Shown here: piece after piece, positions 7,425-15,077 of the stretch
Layout of the letters: every line of letters begins with the position of its first letter
How positions within the stretch are numbered: the first letter of the stretch is position 1
DNA from: Coriobacteriaceae bacterium AF08-21
Lineage (GTDB): Bacteria; Actinomycetota; Coriobacteriia; Coriobacteriales; Coriobacteriaceae
Reading direction: 5' to 3'
NCBI GenBank assembly: GCA_027687465.1
Contig: JAQCQR010000003.1
Span: forward strand, 1 to 64,000
DNA: 64,000 nt
Notes under the pieces: model-generated
Database searches by the model: none
The model's input: only the letters and a program-made list of their open reading frames with translations
What the model was told of the DNA's origin: nothing
Position numbers and translations under genes: made by a program

Positions 7425-7859
7425 ATGGACAACATGGTTAACAATATGCCTCAGAATGATAAGACTGCTGACGCTACCTGCGTATTCCGCGTGCCTTCAA
7501 GTGACGTCACCGTTCCCGACCTCATGGCCAACGTGCGCATCACCGCCCCCGTTCTGTCCATCGTCAAGGGTCCGCAGACCGGTGCCGCCTTTGAGCTCGA
7601 GGACGACGTGACCACCATCGGCCGCGATCCTGCAAACGGCATCTTCCTCAATGACATGACCGTTTCGCGCAGCCACGCGCGCATTATTCGCGAGGGCCTC
7701 GGCGCTCGCATCGAGGACTTGGGATCGCTCAATGGCACCTGGGTCGACGGTGCCATCGTCAATGCAGCCCCGCTGCACGACGGTTCTTCCGTCCAGATCG
7801 GTACCTTTACGCTCATCTATCACGAGAGCACGCCGGAGCGCATCGAAACCGGTGAGTAG
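7425..7859 (+). CDS. garA: FHA-domain protein, GarA/OdhI-like
   Basis: 144 residues. An N-terminal tail with DATCVFRV (about residues 14-21) recalls the phosphorylated ETTSVFR motif of GarA/OdhI, though with one rather than two Thr. The FHA fold follows: TTIGRDPANGIFLNDMTVSRSHARI and DLGSLNGTWVDG carry the phosphothreonine-binding Arg, Ser and Asn residues. In mycobacteria and corynebacteria this protein, switched by PknB/PknG-type kinases, inhibits 2-oxoglutarate dehydrogenase and activates glutamate synthesis. The FtsR-type gene follows after 3 bases, the same pairing as Rv1827-Rv1828. Start chosen at ATG 7425 after TAGGGG. Targets in this anaerobe are unknown. Confidence 0.8.
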   Translation: MDNMVNNMPQNDKTADATCVFRVPSSDVTVPDLMANVRITAPVLSIVKGPQTGAAFELEDDVTTIGRDPANGIFLNDMTVSRSHARIIREGLGARIEDLGSLNGTWVDGAIVNAAPLHDGSSVQIGTFTLIYHESTPERIETGE

Positions 7860-7862
7860 GGC

Positions 7863-8741
7863 ATGGCCGAACGCAACTATCTGAGTATCGGCCAAGTCGT
7901 CAACCTACTTCGAGGCGCATACCCCGATCTTTCGAACTCAAAAATTAGATTTCTAGAAGATGAGGGGCTCATTACCCCTCATCGTACGCCTAAGGGATAC
8001 CGTCAGTACTCCAAGGAGGACGTTGATCGCCTGGAGGTCATCCTGCACTTGCAGAAGACCCGCTACATGCCGCTCAACGTGATTAAGCAGCGCTTGGAAA
8101 ACGCCACGGACCTGTCAACGCTCGCTTACGAGGTGGGCTTGCTGTCCGATGTTCCGCTCAAGACGGAGCCCAAGGAGACTAAGCAAAAGCTGCATCCCAT
8201 TGAGACCATTCCCGATATGCTGGGCGTCGAGATTTCGTTTATCCGCTCGCTCGCCGAGAACGACCTCATTCGCATCATCAAGAGTCCGCAGAATCGTGAG
8301 CTCGTCGATGGTCGCGATTTTCCAATCATCCGCTACTGCTCCGAGCTGTCACGCTTCCATATCGAGCCCCGCAACCTGCGTCAGTACGTGTCTTCCGCCA
8401 ACCGCGAGTCCTCGATGTTTGAGCAGGTTCTCGTGAGCATGCTCGGTATGGATACCTCCGATGACGAGCGCGACGCCAAGCTCGAGCGTGCGTTTAAGAA
8501 GCTTCACGACCTGACCGAGGGTGTGCACACTGCGCTGCTCAAGAACCGCGTTTTTGAGTCGCTCAACGCCGTGGTCGAGGACGCCGACATCGATGCACTC
8601 GATGAGGAAATCGCTCGCTCCGAGTCCACCAAGGCCAAAAACGAAGAAACTGCCGCGCCGGCTTCGCACGAGGATTCTCTCGTAAAGCCGCTCAAGGTCG
8701 TCGCCCCTTCGCAATCCGGCACCGTCACCGCGGGCAAATAA
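7863..8741 (+). CDS. ftsR: MerR-family regulator FtsR
   Basis: 292 residues. The N-terminal winged helix reads YLSIGQVVNLLRGAYPDLSNSKIRFLEDEGLITPHRTPKGYRQYSKEDVDRL, close to actinobacterial FtsR (Rv1828/Cg1631), a transcription activator of the division gene ftsZ. The middle holds a second HTH-like segment (IPDMLGVEISFIRSLAENDLI), as expected for this two-domain subgroup, and the C-terminus is a low-complexity charged tail. It sits 3 bases after the GarA-like gene, the conserved arrangement in actinobacteria. Co-transcription with the GarA-like gene is likely. Confidence 0.85.
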   Translation: MAERNYLSIGQVVNLLRGAYPDLSNSKIRFLEDEGLITPHRTPKGYRQYSKEDVDRLEVILHLQKTRYMPLNVIKQRLENATDLSTLAYEVGLLSDVPLKTEPKETKQKLHPIETIPDMLGVEISFIRSLAENDLIRIIKSPQNRELVDGRDFPIIRYCSELSRFHIEPRNLRQYVSSANRESSMFEQVLVSMLGMDTSDDERDAKLERAFKKLHDLTEGVHTALLKNRVFESLNAVVEDADIDALDEEIARSESTKAKNEETAAPASHEDSLVKPLKVVAPSQSGTVTAGK

Positions 8742-8781
8742 CCGCTGCTGATATTTCGGCAACCCATTGAAAGGTCATGCA

Positions 8782-9312
8782 ATGTACGACTTCGAATCTC
8801 AAATCGTCGACATCCCCGACTATCCCGAGCCCGGAGTCATCTTTAAAGACATCACGCCGCTCTTTGGCAATCCCGAGGCGCTCAAAGCCATAACCGATAC
8901 CCTCGCCGAGCACTTTGCCGACATGGGAATCACCAAGGTCGTGGGTCCCGAGGCTCGCGGCTTTATGGTTGGCGTACCGGTGGCTGTAGCCCTTGGCGCC
9001 GGCTTTGTTCCCGCACGTAAACCGGGCAAGCTGCCGCGCGAGACCGTAAGCCAGAGCTACGAGCTCGAGTACGGCACCGATTCAGTTGAGATCCATGCCG
9101 ACGCTATCAGCTCTAAAGATACCGTGTTGATTCTGGACGACTTGGTCGCGACGGGCGGAACCGTCGAGGCAACAGGTAAACTGGTGCGAGATATGGGCGC
9201 AAAGCTTATCGGTTACGGTTGTATACTTGAGCTTGCGTTTCTCAACCCGCGCGAGAAGCTCACGCCGTCTGATGACGATGTGGAGCTCTTTAGCCTGGTG
9301 ACGGTAGACTAG
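8782..9312 (+). CDS. apt: Adenine phosphoribosyltransferase
   Basis: 176 residues. It salvages adenine: adenine + PRPP gives AMP. The PRPP-binding loop is VLILDDLVATGGTVEAT (about 117-133), and the N-terminus IVDIPDYPEPGVIFKDITPLF and the PEARGF motif are diagnostic for Apt. The ATG at 8782 follows AAAGGT. It lies 40 bases after ftsR and 32 bases before the NlpC/P60 gene, so it may share their transcript. Confidence 0.95.
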   Translation: MYDFESQIVDIPDYPEPGVIFKDITPLFGNPEALKAITDTLAEHFADMGITKVVGPEARGFMVGVPVAVALGAGFVPARKPGKLPRETVSQSYELEYGTDSVEIHADAISSKDTVLILDDLVATGGTVEATGKLVRDMGAKLIGYGCILELAFLNPREKLTPSDDDVELFSLVTVD

Positions 9313-9344
9313 CCGTTACCCTTAGTTACTGGAAAGGAAGCTAC

Positions 9345-10442
9345 ATGCGCACAGCAAACAAGCACAAAAACATGGCACGCTGCGCTGCTACGGCAACCCT
9401 CGCTTGTGTTTTGGGCTTGGGCCTCGCGGCTCCTGCCTACGCCGATACCGCATCCGACCTTGCCGCTGCTCGTACGAAACTCGAGCAGATCGGCACCCAA
9501 ACCCAGCAGATTTACGATGAGCTTGCCACGCAGACGCAGGCGCTCGATCAGACTGCCGGCGAGATCACGCAAAAGCAGCAGGAGATCGCCGATGGTCAGG
9601 CCAAGCTCTCGACCTATGTCGCCGGCGAGTACAAAACCGGCGGTCTGAGCCTGCTTCAGGTTTTGACGGGTGTCGATGATCTGAGCGATATGCTCAACCG
9701 CCTGTTCTACTACGGCAAGGTGTCCGACAAGCAGGCCAAGACCATCCAAGAGGTAAAGGAGCTTAAGCAGCAGCTCACCGATAAGCAGGCCGAGCAGGAG
9801 AAGAACGTCGCCACCACGCAAAAGAAGGTCGACGAGCTTAACGCCCAGCAGGCTGAAGCCCAGAACGTCGTAAATTCCCTGGATTCGCAGCTGCAGGCCG
9901 AGCTTGCCGCCGAGGCCGAGGCCAATGCCGCGCTGCAGGCCGGCATCAACGCCAGCACCGCCGAGAAGGCCACGGTGAGCAACGACACCGCCGGTACGAC
10001 CGAGAACACCAACAATGGAGGCGGCGACACGCCTGCACCCACGCCCGCTCCTGCTCCTACGCCGCAGCCCGCTCCCGCTCCGGCTCCGGCCCCTTCGGCG
10101 CCGAGCCAGTCCGTTGACGGCGGCTCCGTTGTTTCGCGTGCCTACAGCAAGCTTGGTTGCGCTTATTCCTGGGGCGGTATTGGACCGAACAGCTTCGACT
10201 GCTCCGGCTTTGTGAGCTACTGCCTCACGGGTCGTTACTGCCGTCTGGGTACCACTGGTGACTTTATGGGCTGGACTCGTGTGTCTGATCCACAGCCCGG
10301 CGACGTCGTAGTTAACTCTTATCACACCGGCATCTACATCGGTAACGGCCAGATGATCCATGCTTCCGACTACAGCACGGGCGTTATCATCAGCTCCGTC
10401 GCAGCCGGTATGAACAACAACTACATCTTCGTACGCTACTAA
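9345..10442 (+). CDS. Secreted NlpC/P60 peptidoglycan endopeptidase with coiled-coil domain
   Basis: 365 residues. Signal peptide 1-33 (cut probably after AYA), a long Gln/Lys/Ala-rich coiled coil of the CwlO/RipA/PcsB type (about 35-200), a Thr/Asn linker, a Pro/Ala repeat linker (TPAPTPAPAPTPQPAPAPA, about 229-248), then an NlpC/P60 domain from 255. The catalytic Cys286 is in NSFDCSGFVSYC, with His327 (SYHTGIYIG) and a third polar residue at His339 (MIHASD). It would cut D-Glu-diamino acid bonds in wall stem peptides; the coiled coil usually keeps such enzymes autoinhibited until activated by FtsEX-like partners. A strong terminator follows. Confidence 0.92.
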   Translation: MRTANKHKNMARCAATATLACVLGLGLAAPAYADTASDLAAARTKLEQIGTQTQQIYDELATQTQALDQTAGEITQKQQEIADGQAKLSTYVAGEYKTGGLSLLQVLTGVDDLSDMLNRLFYYGKVSDKQAKTIQEVKELKQQLTDKQAEQEKNVATTQKKVDELNAQQAEAQNVVNSLDSQLQAELAAEAEANAALQAGINASTAEKATVSNDTAGTTENTNNGGGDTPAPTPAPAPTPQPAPAPAPAPSAPSQSVDGGSVVSRAYSKLGCAYSWGGIGPNSFDCSGFVSYCLTGRYCRLGTTGDFMGWTRVSDPQPGDVVVNSYHTGIYIGNGQMIHASDYSTGVIISSVAAGMNNNYIFVRY

Positions 10443-10464
10443 TTTATTACTACAGCGAACGAAC

Positions 10465-10504
10465 ATGGGCCTCGCGATCTTGAGTCACGAGGCCCATTCT
10501 TTTT
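10465..10504 (+). terminator. Intrinsic terminator of the garA-to-NlpC/P60 run
   Basis: ATGGGCCTCG pairs perfectly with CGAGGCCCAT (10465-10474 and 10488-10497, 13-base loop), followed by TCTTTTT. It lies 22 bases after the hydrolase stop. Confidence 0.9.
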
Positions 10505-10529
10505 GCCCCTACCGTTTGCCATAAAATCA

Positions 10530-10591
10530 GGATGGCTATCTAGTATTCAAAACTAGATAGCCATCCAATCAATCAAAAAGATGGCTATAAT
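10530..10591 (+). promoter_or_regulatory. degV promoter with 15-bp inverted repeat operator
   Basis: A perfect 15-bp inverted repeat (10530-10544 and 10552-10566, 7-base spacer) is followed by a third half-site ATGGCTATAAT at 10581-10591 that contains a consensus -10 TATAAT (10586-10591). Within the repeat, CAAAACTAGATAGCC (10548-10562) recurs with one change before the DUF1836 regulator gene. This looks like a promoter controlled by a dimeric or cooperative repressor or activator; the DUF1836 protein is the natural candidate. An attenuator role is less likely because no T-run follows. Confidence 0.65.
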
Positions 10592-10620
10592 TGTTGAGGA
10601 ACAAATAGAAAGGACCCTCA

Positions 10621-11487
10621 ATGAGCTGGGCGCTTATCTCCGATTCGAGCTGCAATCTTCGCGATTGGCAGCCAACCGCACCTCATACCACCTTTGCATT
10701 TGCACCCCTTAAGATCCGAGTGGGGGAGCGTGAGTTTGTCGATGACCTCACGCTCGACGTTCACGAGCTCAATTGCGCCGTGCAGGCGGAGTCGAGCGCT
10801 TCTTCGAGCGCCTGTCCAAGCGTAGGTGAGTGGGCCGAACTCTTTAGGCTTGCCGACAAGACGATTTGTATGCCCATCTCGGAGGGCGTCTCGGGAAGCT
10901 ACAATGCCGCGGCCACCGCACGTGACATGGTGCTTGCCGAAGAGCCGGACCGACAGATTCATCTGGTCAATTCACGCGGAGCCGGCGGCAAAATGGACCT
11001 GATCTTCCTGCTGTTCGACCGCTATCTTGCAAGCAACCCGGATACCTCCTTTGAGGACGCCTGCGCCTACTTCGATAGCTTGGAGCAGCAGAGCAAGATC
11101 CTCTTTAGTTTGTGCAATTACGAAAACCTTGCGAAGGCCGGACGTATCCCTAAGGCGGCCGGCGTTATTGCTAACAAGCTCAATATCCGCATTTTGGGCA
11201 CGGCGAGCGAAGCGGGCAAAATTGAACTCGTTGGGCACACCCGCGGCGAAAAGAAGATGCTCACCAAGATTGTCGACACCATGGAGGCCGAAGGCTTTAC
11301 CGGCGGCGAGGTCGTTATCGACCATGTCGAGAATGAGGCGGGCGCTCAGGCGCTTGCCAGCCGCATTGTGGAGCATTGGCCCGGCTCCAAGACGATTATC
11401 ATGCCCTGTAACGGGCTAGATTCATACTATGCCGAGATGCACGGCCTCATTATCGGCTACGGTATGGGCGTGGCGTCGGGCCGATAA
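10621..11487 (+). CDS. DegV-family fatty-acid-binding protein
   Basis: 288 residues. The fold starts with WALISDSSCNL (the DegV N-terminal SDSS motif), then ICMPISEGVSGSYNAA, VNSRGAGG and the conserved segment SLCNYENLAKAGRIPK, and ends with a second domain including MPCNGLDSYYAEMHGLIIGYG. DegV/FakB proteins bind a fatty acid and present it to a FakA-type kinase; no fakA gene is in the window. The usual DegV positions are present but slightly divergent, for example in the early loop. Its promoter holds a large inverted repeat shared in part with the DUF1836 gene. Confidence 0.88.
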   Translation: MSWALISDSSCNLRDWQPTAPHTTFAFAPLKIRVGEREFVDDLTLDVHELNCAVQAESSASSSACPSVGEWAELFRLADKTICMPISEGVSGSYNAAATARDMVLAEEPDRQIHLVNSRGAGGKMDLIFLLFDRYLASNPDTSFEDACAYFDSLEQQSKILFSLCNYENLAKAGRIPKAAGVIANKLNIRILGTASEAGKIELVGHTRGEKKMLTKIVDTMEAEGFTGGEVVIDHVENEAGAQALASRIVEHWPGSKTIIMPCNGLDSYYAEMHGLIIGYGMGVASGR

Positions 11488-11506
11488 AATCCAACTAGAC
11501 AAACGT

Positions 11507-11547
11507 ACGGGCGGGATAAGGAGCCATTGGCTCTTTATCCCGCCCGT
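11507..11547. terminator. Bidirectional hairpin between degV and the DUF1836 gene
   Basis: A 19-base arm starting ACGGGCGGGATAAG is almost perfectly complementary to the arm ending TTTATCCCGCCCGT (11529-11547), with a 3-base loop. It separates convergent genes and can form from either strand; T-runs are weak. Confidence 0.75.
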
Positions 11548-11559
11548 CTTATACCTCGG

Positions 11560-12171
11560 TTAGCTATTAAACCCATTGAACTTGAGATAGCTCATCAGAT
11601 ACGCCTTCGAAACGAAGGACGATACCGCACTGCGCACGAGCAGCGATTCGCGCGTAACCTGATGTGCGGTATCGGGCACGGGAGTCTGCTCAACAGAAAA
11701 CGCCGCACGAATCGATGCCTCGAGCTGATCGACAACATAATCGAAAGCCGTCGGAGCGTCGTAGCTCAAGCGCTGAATATTAAAGAGCGCCTGAACCGCA
11801 GCGATGGGCAGCACCTGCTTAAAGATACAAATGGCGATGAGACGCGCAATCTGCTCACGGCCATACTGCTTTTTAACTGGAGCAGGAACGAGGCCGACCT
11901 TCACGTAGTTATTGATCATCGATGGCGTAATAACGGGCTGCTCTACGCAAATCGAAAGCGGCTCCATCCACAGTGCAACATATTCAATAACCTGATCGCG
12001 ATAGAGCGTTACGTTGGGCAGCTGGTCATAGCGTGGCAGGCTCAACGCGTTGAGTTTACCCACCATATCGGACTGAATAAATGCATCCGGCAGAACCGTC
12101 GGCTGAATATCCTCAGGCTTAATGCTGACCGACGTATCGGACATCGGGATAACATGTTTAACGTGGTTCAT
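11560..12171 (-). CDS. DUF1836 HTH regulator
   Basis: 203 residues. The central part LSLPRYDQLPNVTLYRDQVIEYV ... ITPSMINNYVKVGLVPAPVKKQYGREQIARLIAICIFKQVLPI matches the DUF1836 family, which has a MerR-like winged helix (the 'MINNYVKxGLVPxPxxKxYGxxQIARL' pattern). Such proteins are found mainly in Firmicutes and Coriobacteria, often near degV or hemolysin III genes, and have no described function. I chose the ATG at 12171, after GGAGGCC; a longer reading to 12333 has no ribosome site. Its promoter carries CAAAACTAGATAACC, nearly the same as in the degV promoter, so it probably controls itself and degV. Confidence 0.75.
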   Translation of the reverse strand: MNHVKHVIPMSDTSVSIKPEDIQPTVLPDAFIQSDMVGKLNALSLPRYDQLPNVTLYRDQVIEYVALWMEPLSICVEQPVITPSMINNYVKVGLVPAPVKKQYGREQIARLIAICIFKQVLPIAAVQALFNIQRLSYDAPTAFDYVVDQLEASIRAAFSVEQTPVPDTAHQVTRESLLVRSAVSSFVSKAYLMSYLKFNGFNS

Positions 12172-12195
12172 AAGAGGCCTCCGTTCGTTTTCTAT

Positions 12196-12221
12196 ATTGT
12201 ATTCTAGGTTATCTAGTTTTG
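12196..12221 (-). promoter_or_regulatory. DUF1836 gene promoter and operator
   Basis: On the minus strand, CAAAACTAGATAACC (12207-12221) is followed five bases later by TACAAT (12196-12201), a -10 candidate. The 15-mer differs from the one in the degV promoter at a single position (A for G). A second CTAG at 12204-12207 spaced from the one at 12213-12216 gives the site a partial repeat structure. Confidence 0.55.
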
Positions 12222-12325
12222 CATAACACATAGTCGCCAAGTAAAAGTGGTTGGACAGCACATTGATGCACCGTCCAACCACTTTGTGTAAAGATAGCAA
12301 CCTTACATAAGATATATTATCGTAC

Positions 12326-13264
12326 TTATTCACGGAGAAACTCGTATGCGCTCGTTGCTGCTATGGCTCCGTCCGAAACGGCGGTCACAACCTGGCGTAA
12401 ACGCTTGGAACGGATATCGCCGGCTGCGAATAAGCCGGGCGTACGGGTGGCCATCGAATCGTCGGTGACAATGCCGCCGTCAGGAGCCAGATCGACTAGA
12501 TGCTCAACCAGCTCGGTATGCGGCAGCATCCCCGTAAAGACAAAGATGCCAAACGAGCCAGGTTCAAATGACTCGGTATGAGTCTCACCGGATGCATTGT
12601 CCTTAAAGGTGATCGTCGTTGGCATTGCTTCGCCCGAGAGCTCCACAATACTAGTTTGGTACCTAACTGTAATATTGTCCTTTTCGAGTACTTTCTGAAC
12701 AACACCATCAGGCGCACGAAACTGGTCGCGGCGCAGCACGATGGTCACGCTGGTGGCAATGTCTGACAGGAACAGCGCCTCTTCGCATGCCGAATTGCCA
12801 CCACCGATTACAAAGACCTGTTTGCCGCGGAAGAACATGCCGTCACATGTTGCGCAATATGAAACGCCACGACCGCGATACGTATCCTCGCCAGCGAAAC
12901 CTGCCGGGCGCGGCGTGGCACCCATGCAAGCGATAACACTCGAGGCCAGCGTATCGCCCATATCATGATGCACCGTAAACAGCGCTGTATCGGCATCGTA
13001 ATCGATACCCGTAACCATGCTCCATGCAACCTGTGCTCCCAGGCCCTCTGCATGTTGCTGAAAACGCTCGCCGAGTTCGGCGCCACTCAAGAGCGGAATG
13101 CCCGGATAGTTCTCGACCTCATTGGTTGTGGCGATCTGCCCTCCCGACATGCCCTGTTCAATCACGGTCGTCGTTAGGTTGGAGCGCGCAGCGTAAATGG
13201 CGGCAGCATAGCCCGCGGGGCCGCCACCGACAATAGCAACATCGATCGGCTGATGGGTAGTCAT
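12326..13264 (-). CDS. trxB: Thioredoxin reductase
   Basis: 312 residues. FAD-binding GGGPAGYAAAIYAAR at the N-terminus, the redox-active CATC in VSYCATCDGMFF (about residues 133-144), NADPH-binding VIGGGNSACEEALFL and the C-terminal FAD motif GLFAAGDIRSKRLRQVVTAVSDGA. It reduces thioredoxin with NADPH in the cytosol. The ATG at 13264 has a perfect AGGAGGT; upstream in-frame codons to 13339 are not part of the fold. Divergent from the glycosyltransferase gene with a 118-base spacer. Confidence 0.95.
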   Translation of the reverse strand: MTTHQPIDVAIVGGGPAGYAAAIYAARSNLTTTVIEQGMSGGQIATTNEVENYPGIPLLSGAELGERFQQHAEGLGAQVAWSMVTGIDYDADTALFTVHHDMGDTLASSVIACMGATPRPAGFAGEDTYRGRGVSYCATCDGMFFRGKQVFVIGGGNSACEEALFLSDIATSVTIVLRRDQFRAPDGVVQKVLEKDNITVRYQTSIVELSGEAMPTTITFKDNASGETHTESFEPGSFGIFVFTGMLPHTELVEHLVDLAPDGGIVTDDSMATRTPGLFAAGDIRSKRLRQVVTAVSDGAIAATSAYEFLRE

Positions 13265-13382
13265 GAAGAGACCTCCTGTCGAAAGATTGGCGTTCTTTGC
13301 GCTCATACCCAAATTTACGTGAACGTGACACTCATGCACTACAATGATAAATCCGTGTTACAACGTCGAAGGGGAGTTATCG

Positions 13383-14684
13383 ATGGATCAGACGCAGACG
13401 GGCGACGACGCTCCCCTGCTCACGCACAGCACTCCCCAATCGGAGCAAACCACGCTCTTGGCCCAGCAAAAACCTCTCGTGACCATCGTGCACGCCTCCG
13501 TCGGCTCAGGCCACAAAGCCGCCGCAAATGCGATTGCGCAGGCATTCGACCTCATCCGCGGCACCAATGGCATCCCCGAGGATGTTGAGATTGAAGTGCT
13601 AGATATCCTTGATTTTGGACGTATTAAATTCGACGGCAATAAGACCGCGGCATCTTTTACGGGAGCCACGCGCCCCATCTACGACCTGACCTGGCGATAT
13701 ACGCTTACGGGACATCTTCTCTGGGGTGGAGGCACGGCATGGTCGCGAATTATGTTCCCCGCCTTCAACGAATATATTCGTAGCCGCAGGCCCATAGCCG
13801 TGGTCGCAACGCACATCACAGCAGCCAATGTTGCCGTGGGTGCCCGCGTAATTACGGGTATCGATTATCCGGTCATCTGCATACCGACCGACTACGAAGT
13901 CGAGGGCTGGTGGCCCCACAAGGACACCGATCTATTCTGTGTTGCCAACGAATTCATGGCCGAAACGCTGCGTCCGCGCAAGGTGCCCGAGGCAAATATT
14001 CGCATTACCGGCATTCCCATTCGCGCCGGATTCGACATGGATTACGATCGCGAGGAAGAGCTAGCCAAGTTCAACCTCCCCACCGACAAGACCGTCGTGC
14101 TGGTTATGGCCGGCGCCAGTTTACCTCAACCGTACGTCCGCTTTCGCGCGGCGATGGACCAGACCCTCCCCTTCCTACGCAGCTTTGAGGACATGCATTT
14201 TGTCTTTTTGCCGGGCAAGGATGAGGAATACGCCGACCGCCTCAAGACGCTCTTCGACGCCATGAAGCTCGAAAACGTCACGGTTCTGGACTACGTGGAC
14301 GACATGGCGGCCCTCATGCACGGCTGCGACCTGGCAATTCTCAAATCGGGCGGACTCACTGTTACCGAGTGCCTGTGCGCGCATCTGCCGATGATCCTGC
14401 TGGGCAAATCATACGGTCAAGAAAAGGCCAACACAACGATGCTCACCGGCATGGGCGCCAGCATGCATGTCACCACCGCACGAGAACTCATCGTAACCCT
14501 GCGCCATCTGCACGATCATCCCGAGTCACTCAAAGCCCTACTCATCAACGGCGAAGTACTACGTCGCCCCCACGCAGCCGAAGACATAGCCATCGCAACC
14601 ATGGAGCTCATAGGCAAACCCCAAAAGCGCAAACGAGCCTTCTGCCGCTTCTACTGGGGAGGAAAGCCCGCGCATATCAGGTAG
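13383..14684 (+). CDS. MGDG-synthase/UgtP-like glycosyltransferase
   Basis: 433 residues, GT28/GT-B fold. The N-terminal domain has the MGDG synthase pattern VTIVHASVGSGHKAAANAIAQAF and the lipid-facing segment DLTWRYTLTGHLLWGGG. The C-terminal half contains the donor-binding LAILKSGGLTVTECLCAHLPMILLG. Relatives transfer glucose or galactose from a UDP-sugar to diacylglycerol, making glycolipids that anchor envelope polymers. The exact sugar and acceptor cannot be read here. The ATG at 13383 follows GGGGAG. The C-terminus is basic (KPQKRKRAFCRFYWGG), suitable for membrane contact. Confidence 0.85.
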   Translation: MDQTQTGDDAPLLTHSTPQSEQTTLLAQQKPLVTIVHASVGSGHKAAANAIAQAFDLIRGTNGIPEDVEIEVLDILDFGRIKFDGNKTAASFTGATRPIYDLTWRYTLTGHLLWGGGTAWSRIMFPAFNEYIRSRRPIAVVATHITAANVAVGARVITGIDYPVICIPTDYEVEGWWPHKDTDLFCVANEFMAETLRPRKVPEANIRITGIPIRAGFDMDYDREEELAKFNLPTDKTVVLVMAGASLPQPYVRFRAAMDQTLPFLRSFEDMHFVFLPGKDEEYADRLKTLFDAMKLENVTVLDYVDDMAALMHGCDLAILKSGGLTVTECLCAHLPMILLGKSYGQEKANTTMLTGMGASMHVTTARELIVTLRHLHDHPESLKALLINGEVLRRPHAAEDIAIATMELIGKPQKRKRAFCRFYWGGKPAHIR

Positions 14685-14697
14685 CGTCTTAAATTCC

Positions 14698-14801
14698 GCT
14701 TACCTGTGGGAGGCCCCTATATATCATCCCGTGCTCAAACATTCTCGCTTCGCTGCGAAACTGCGCGCGGGACGATATATAGGGGCCTCCCACAGGTAAG
14801 C
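14698..14801 (+). repeat. Structured repeat family, copy A1
   Basis: Outer arms 14698-14725 and 14774-14801 are a perfect 28-bp inverted repeat starting GCTTACCTGTGGGAGGCCCC. Inside lie a 4-bp CCCG/CGGG helix and the core TGCTCAAACATTCTCGC - TTCGCT - GCGAAACTGCGCG. The core is shared with copy A2 (inverted, 158 bases away) and, more distantly, with B1 and B2 near 36.3 kb. It begins 14 bases after the glycosyltransferase stop. It could double as a terminator, but no T-run follows and the conserved core argues for another role (RNA or mobile DNA hairpin). Confidence 0.8.
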
Positions 14802-14878
14802 TGCGTTAACGTACTAGCGGCTATACCAGATTCCCCACCAGTAGAATCTGCAAAGGCGAAATCGGAAAATCTAAATAC

Positions 14879-14927
14879 AGTAAGCCAATGCGACAAAGGG
14901 ATTGTTCCTTTGTCGCATTGGCTTACT
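14879..14927. repeat. 21-bp perfect hairpin between A1 and A2
   Basis: Arms 14879-14899 (AGTAAGCCAATGCGACAAAG...) and 14907-14927 are perfectly complementary over 21 bp with the 7-base loop GATTGTT. It does not carry the core of the flanking repeats, so it is a separate hairpin in the same 393-base convergent spacer. Confidence 0.8.
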
Positions 14928-14958
14928 AGAATGTAAATATTTTTCAAGCGAGTAGCCG

Positions 14959-15061
14959 CCCGCCCGCCTCTCACACATATCGTTCCACGCGCAGTTTCGC
15001 AGCGAGCGAAGCGACGCGAGAATGTTTGAGCATGGAATGATATGTGTGAGAGGCGGGCGGG
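14959..15061 (-). repeat. Structured repeat family, copy A2 (inverted)
   Basis: Arms 14959-14987 and 15033-15061 pair over 29 bp with a single G-T wobble (14982/15038). Read on the minus strand, the core is TGCTCAAACATTCTCGC - 15 bases - GCGAAACTGCGCG, identical to A1 except for 9 extra apical bases. Next to the core, TCCA/TGGA replaces CCCG/CGGG of A1, two compensated base pairs. The distal arm sequences of A1 and A2 are unrelated. It ends 16 bases from the dut stop codon. Confidence 0.8.
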
Positions 15062-15077
15062 AGGGATAAGAGCGTCC

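Noticed and set aside
14698..15061. A-type repeats as ordinary terminators
   Set aside because: There are no T-runs, the arms are far longer than needed, and a core is conserved between copies. A terminator side-effect is not excluded.
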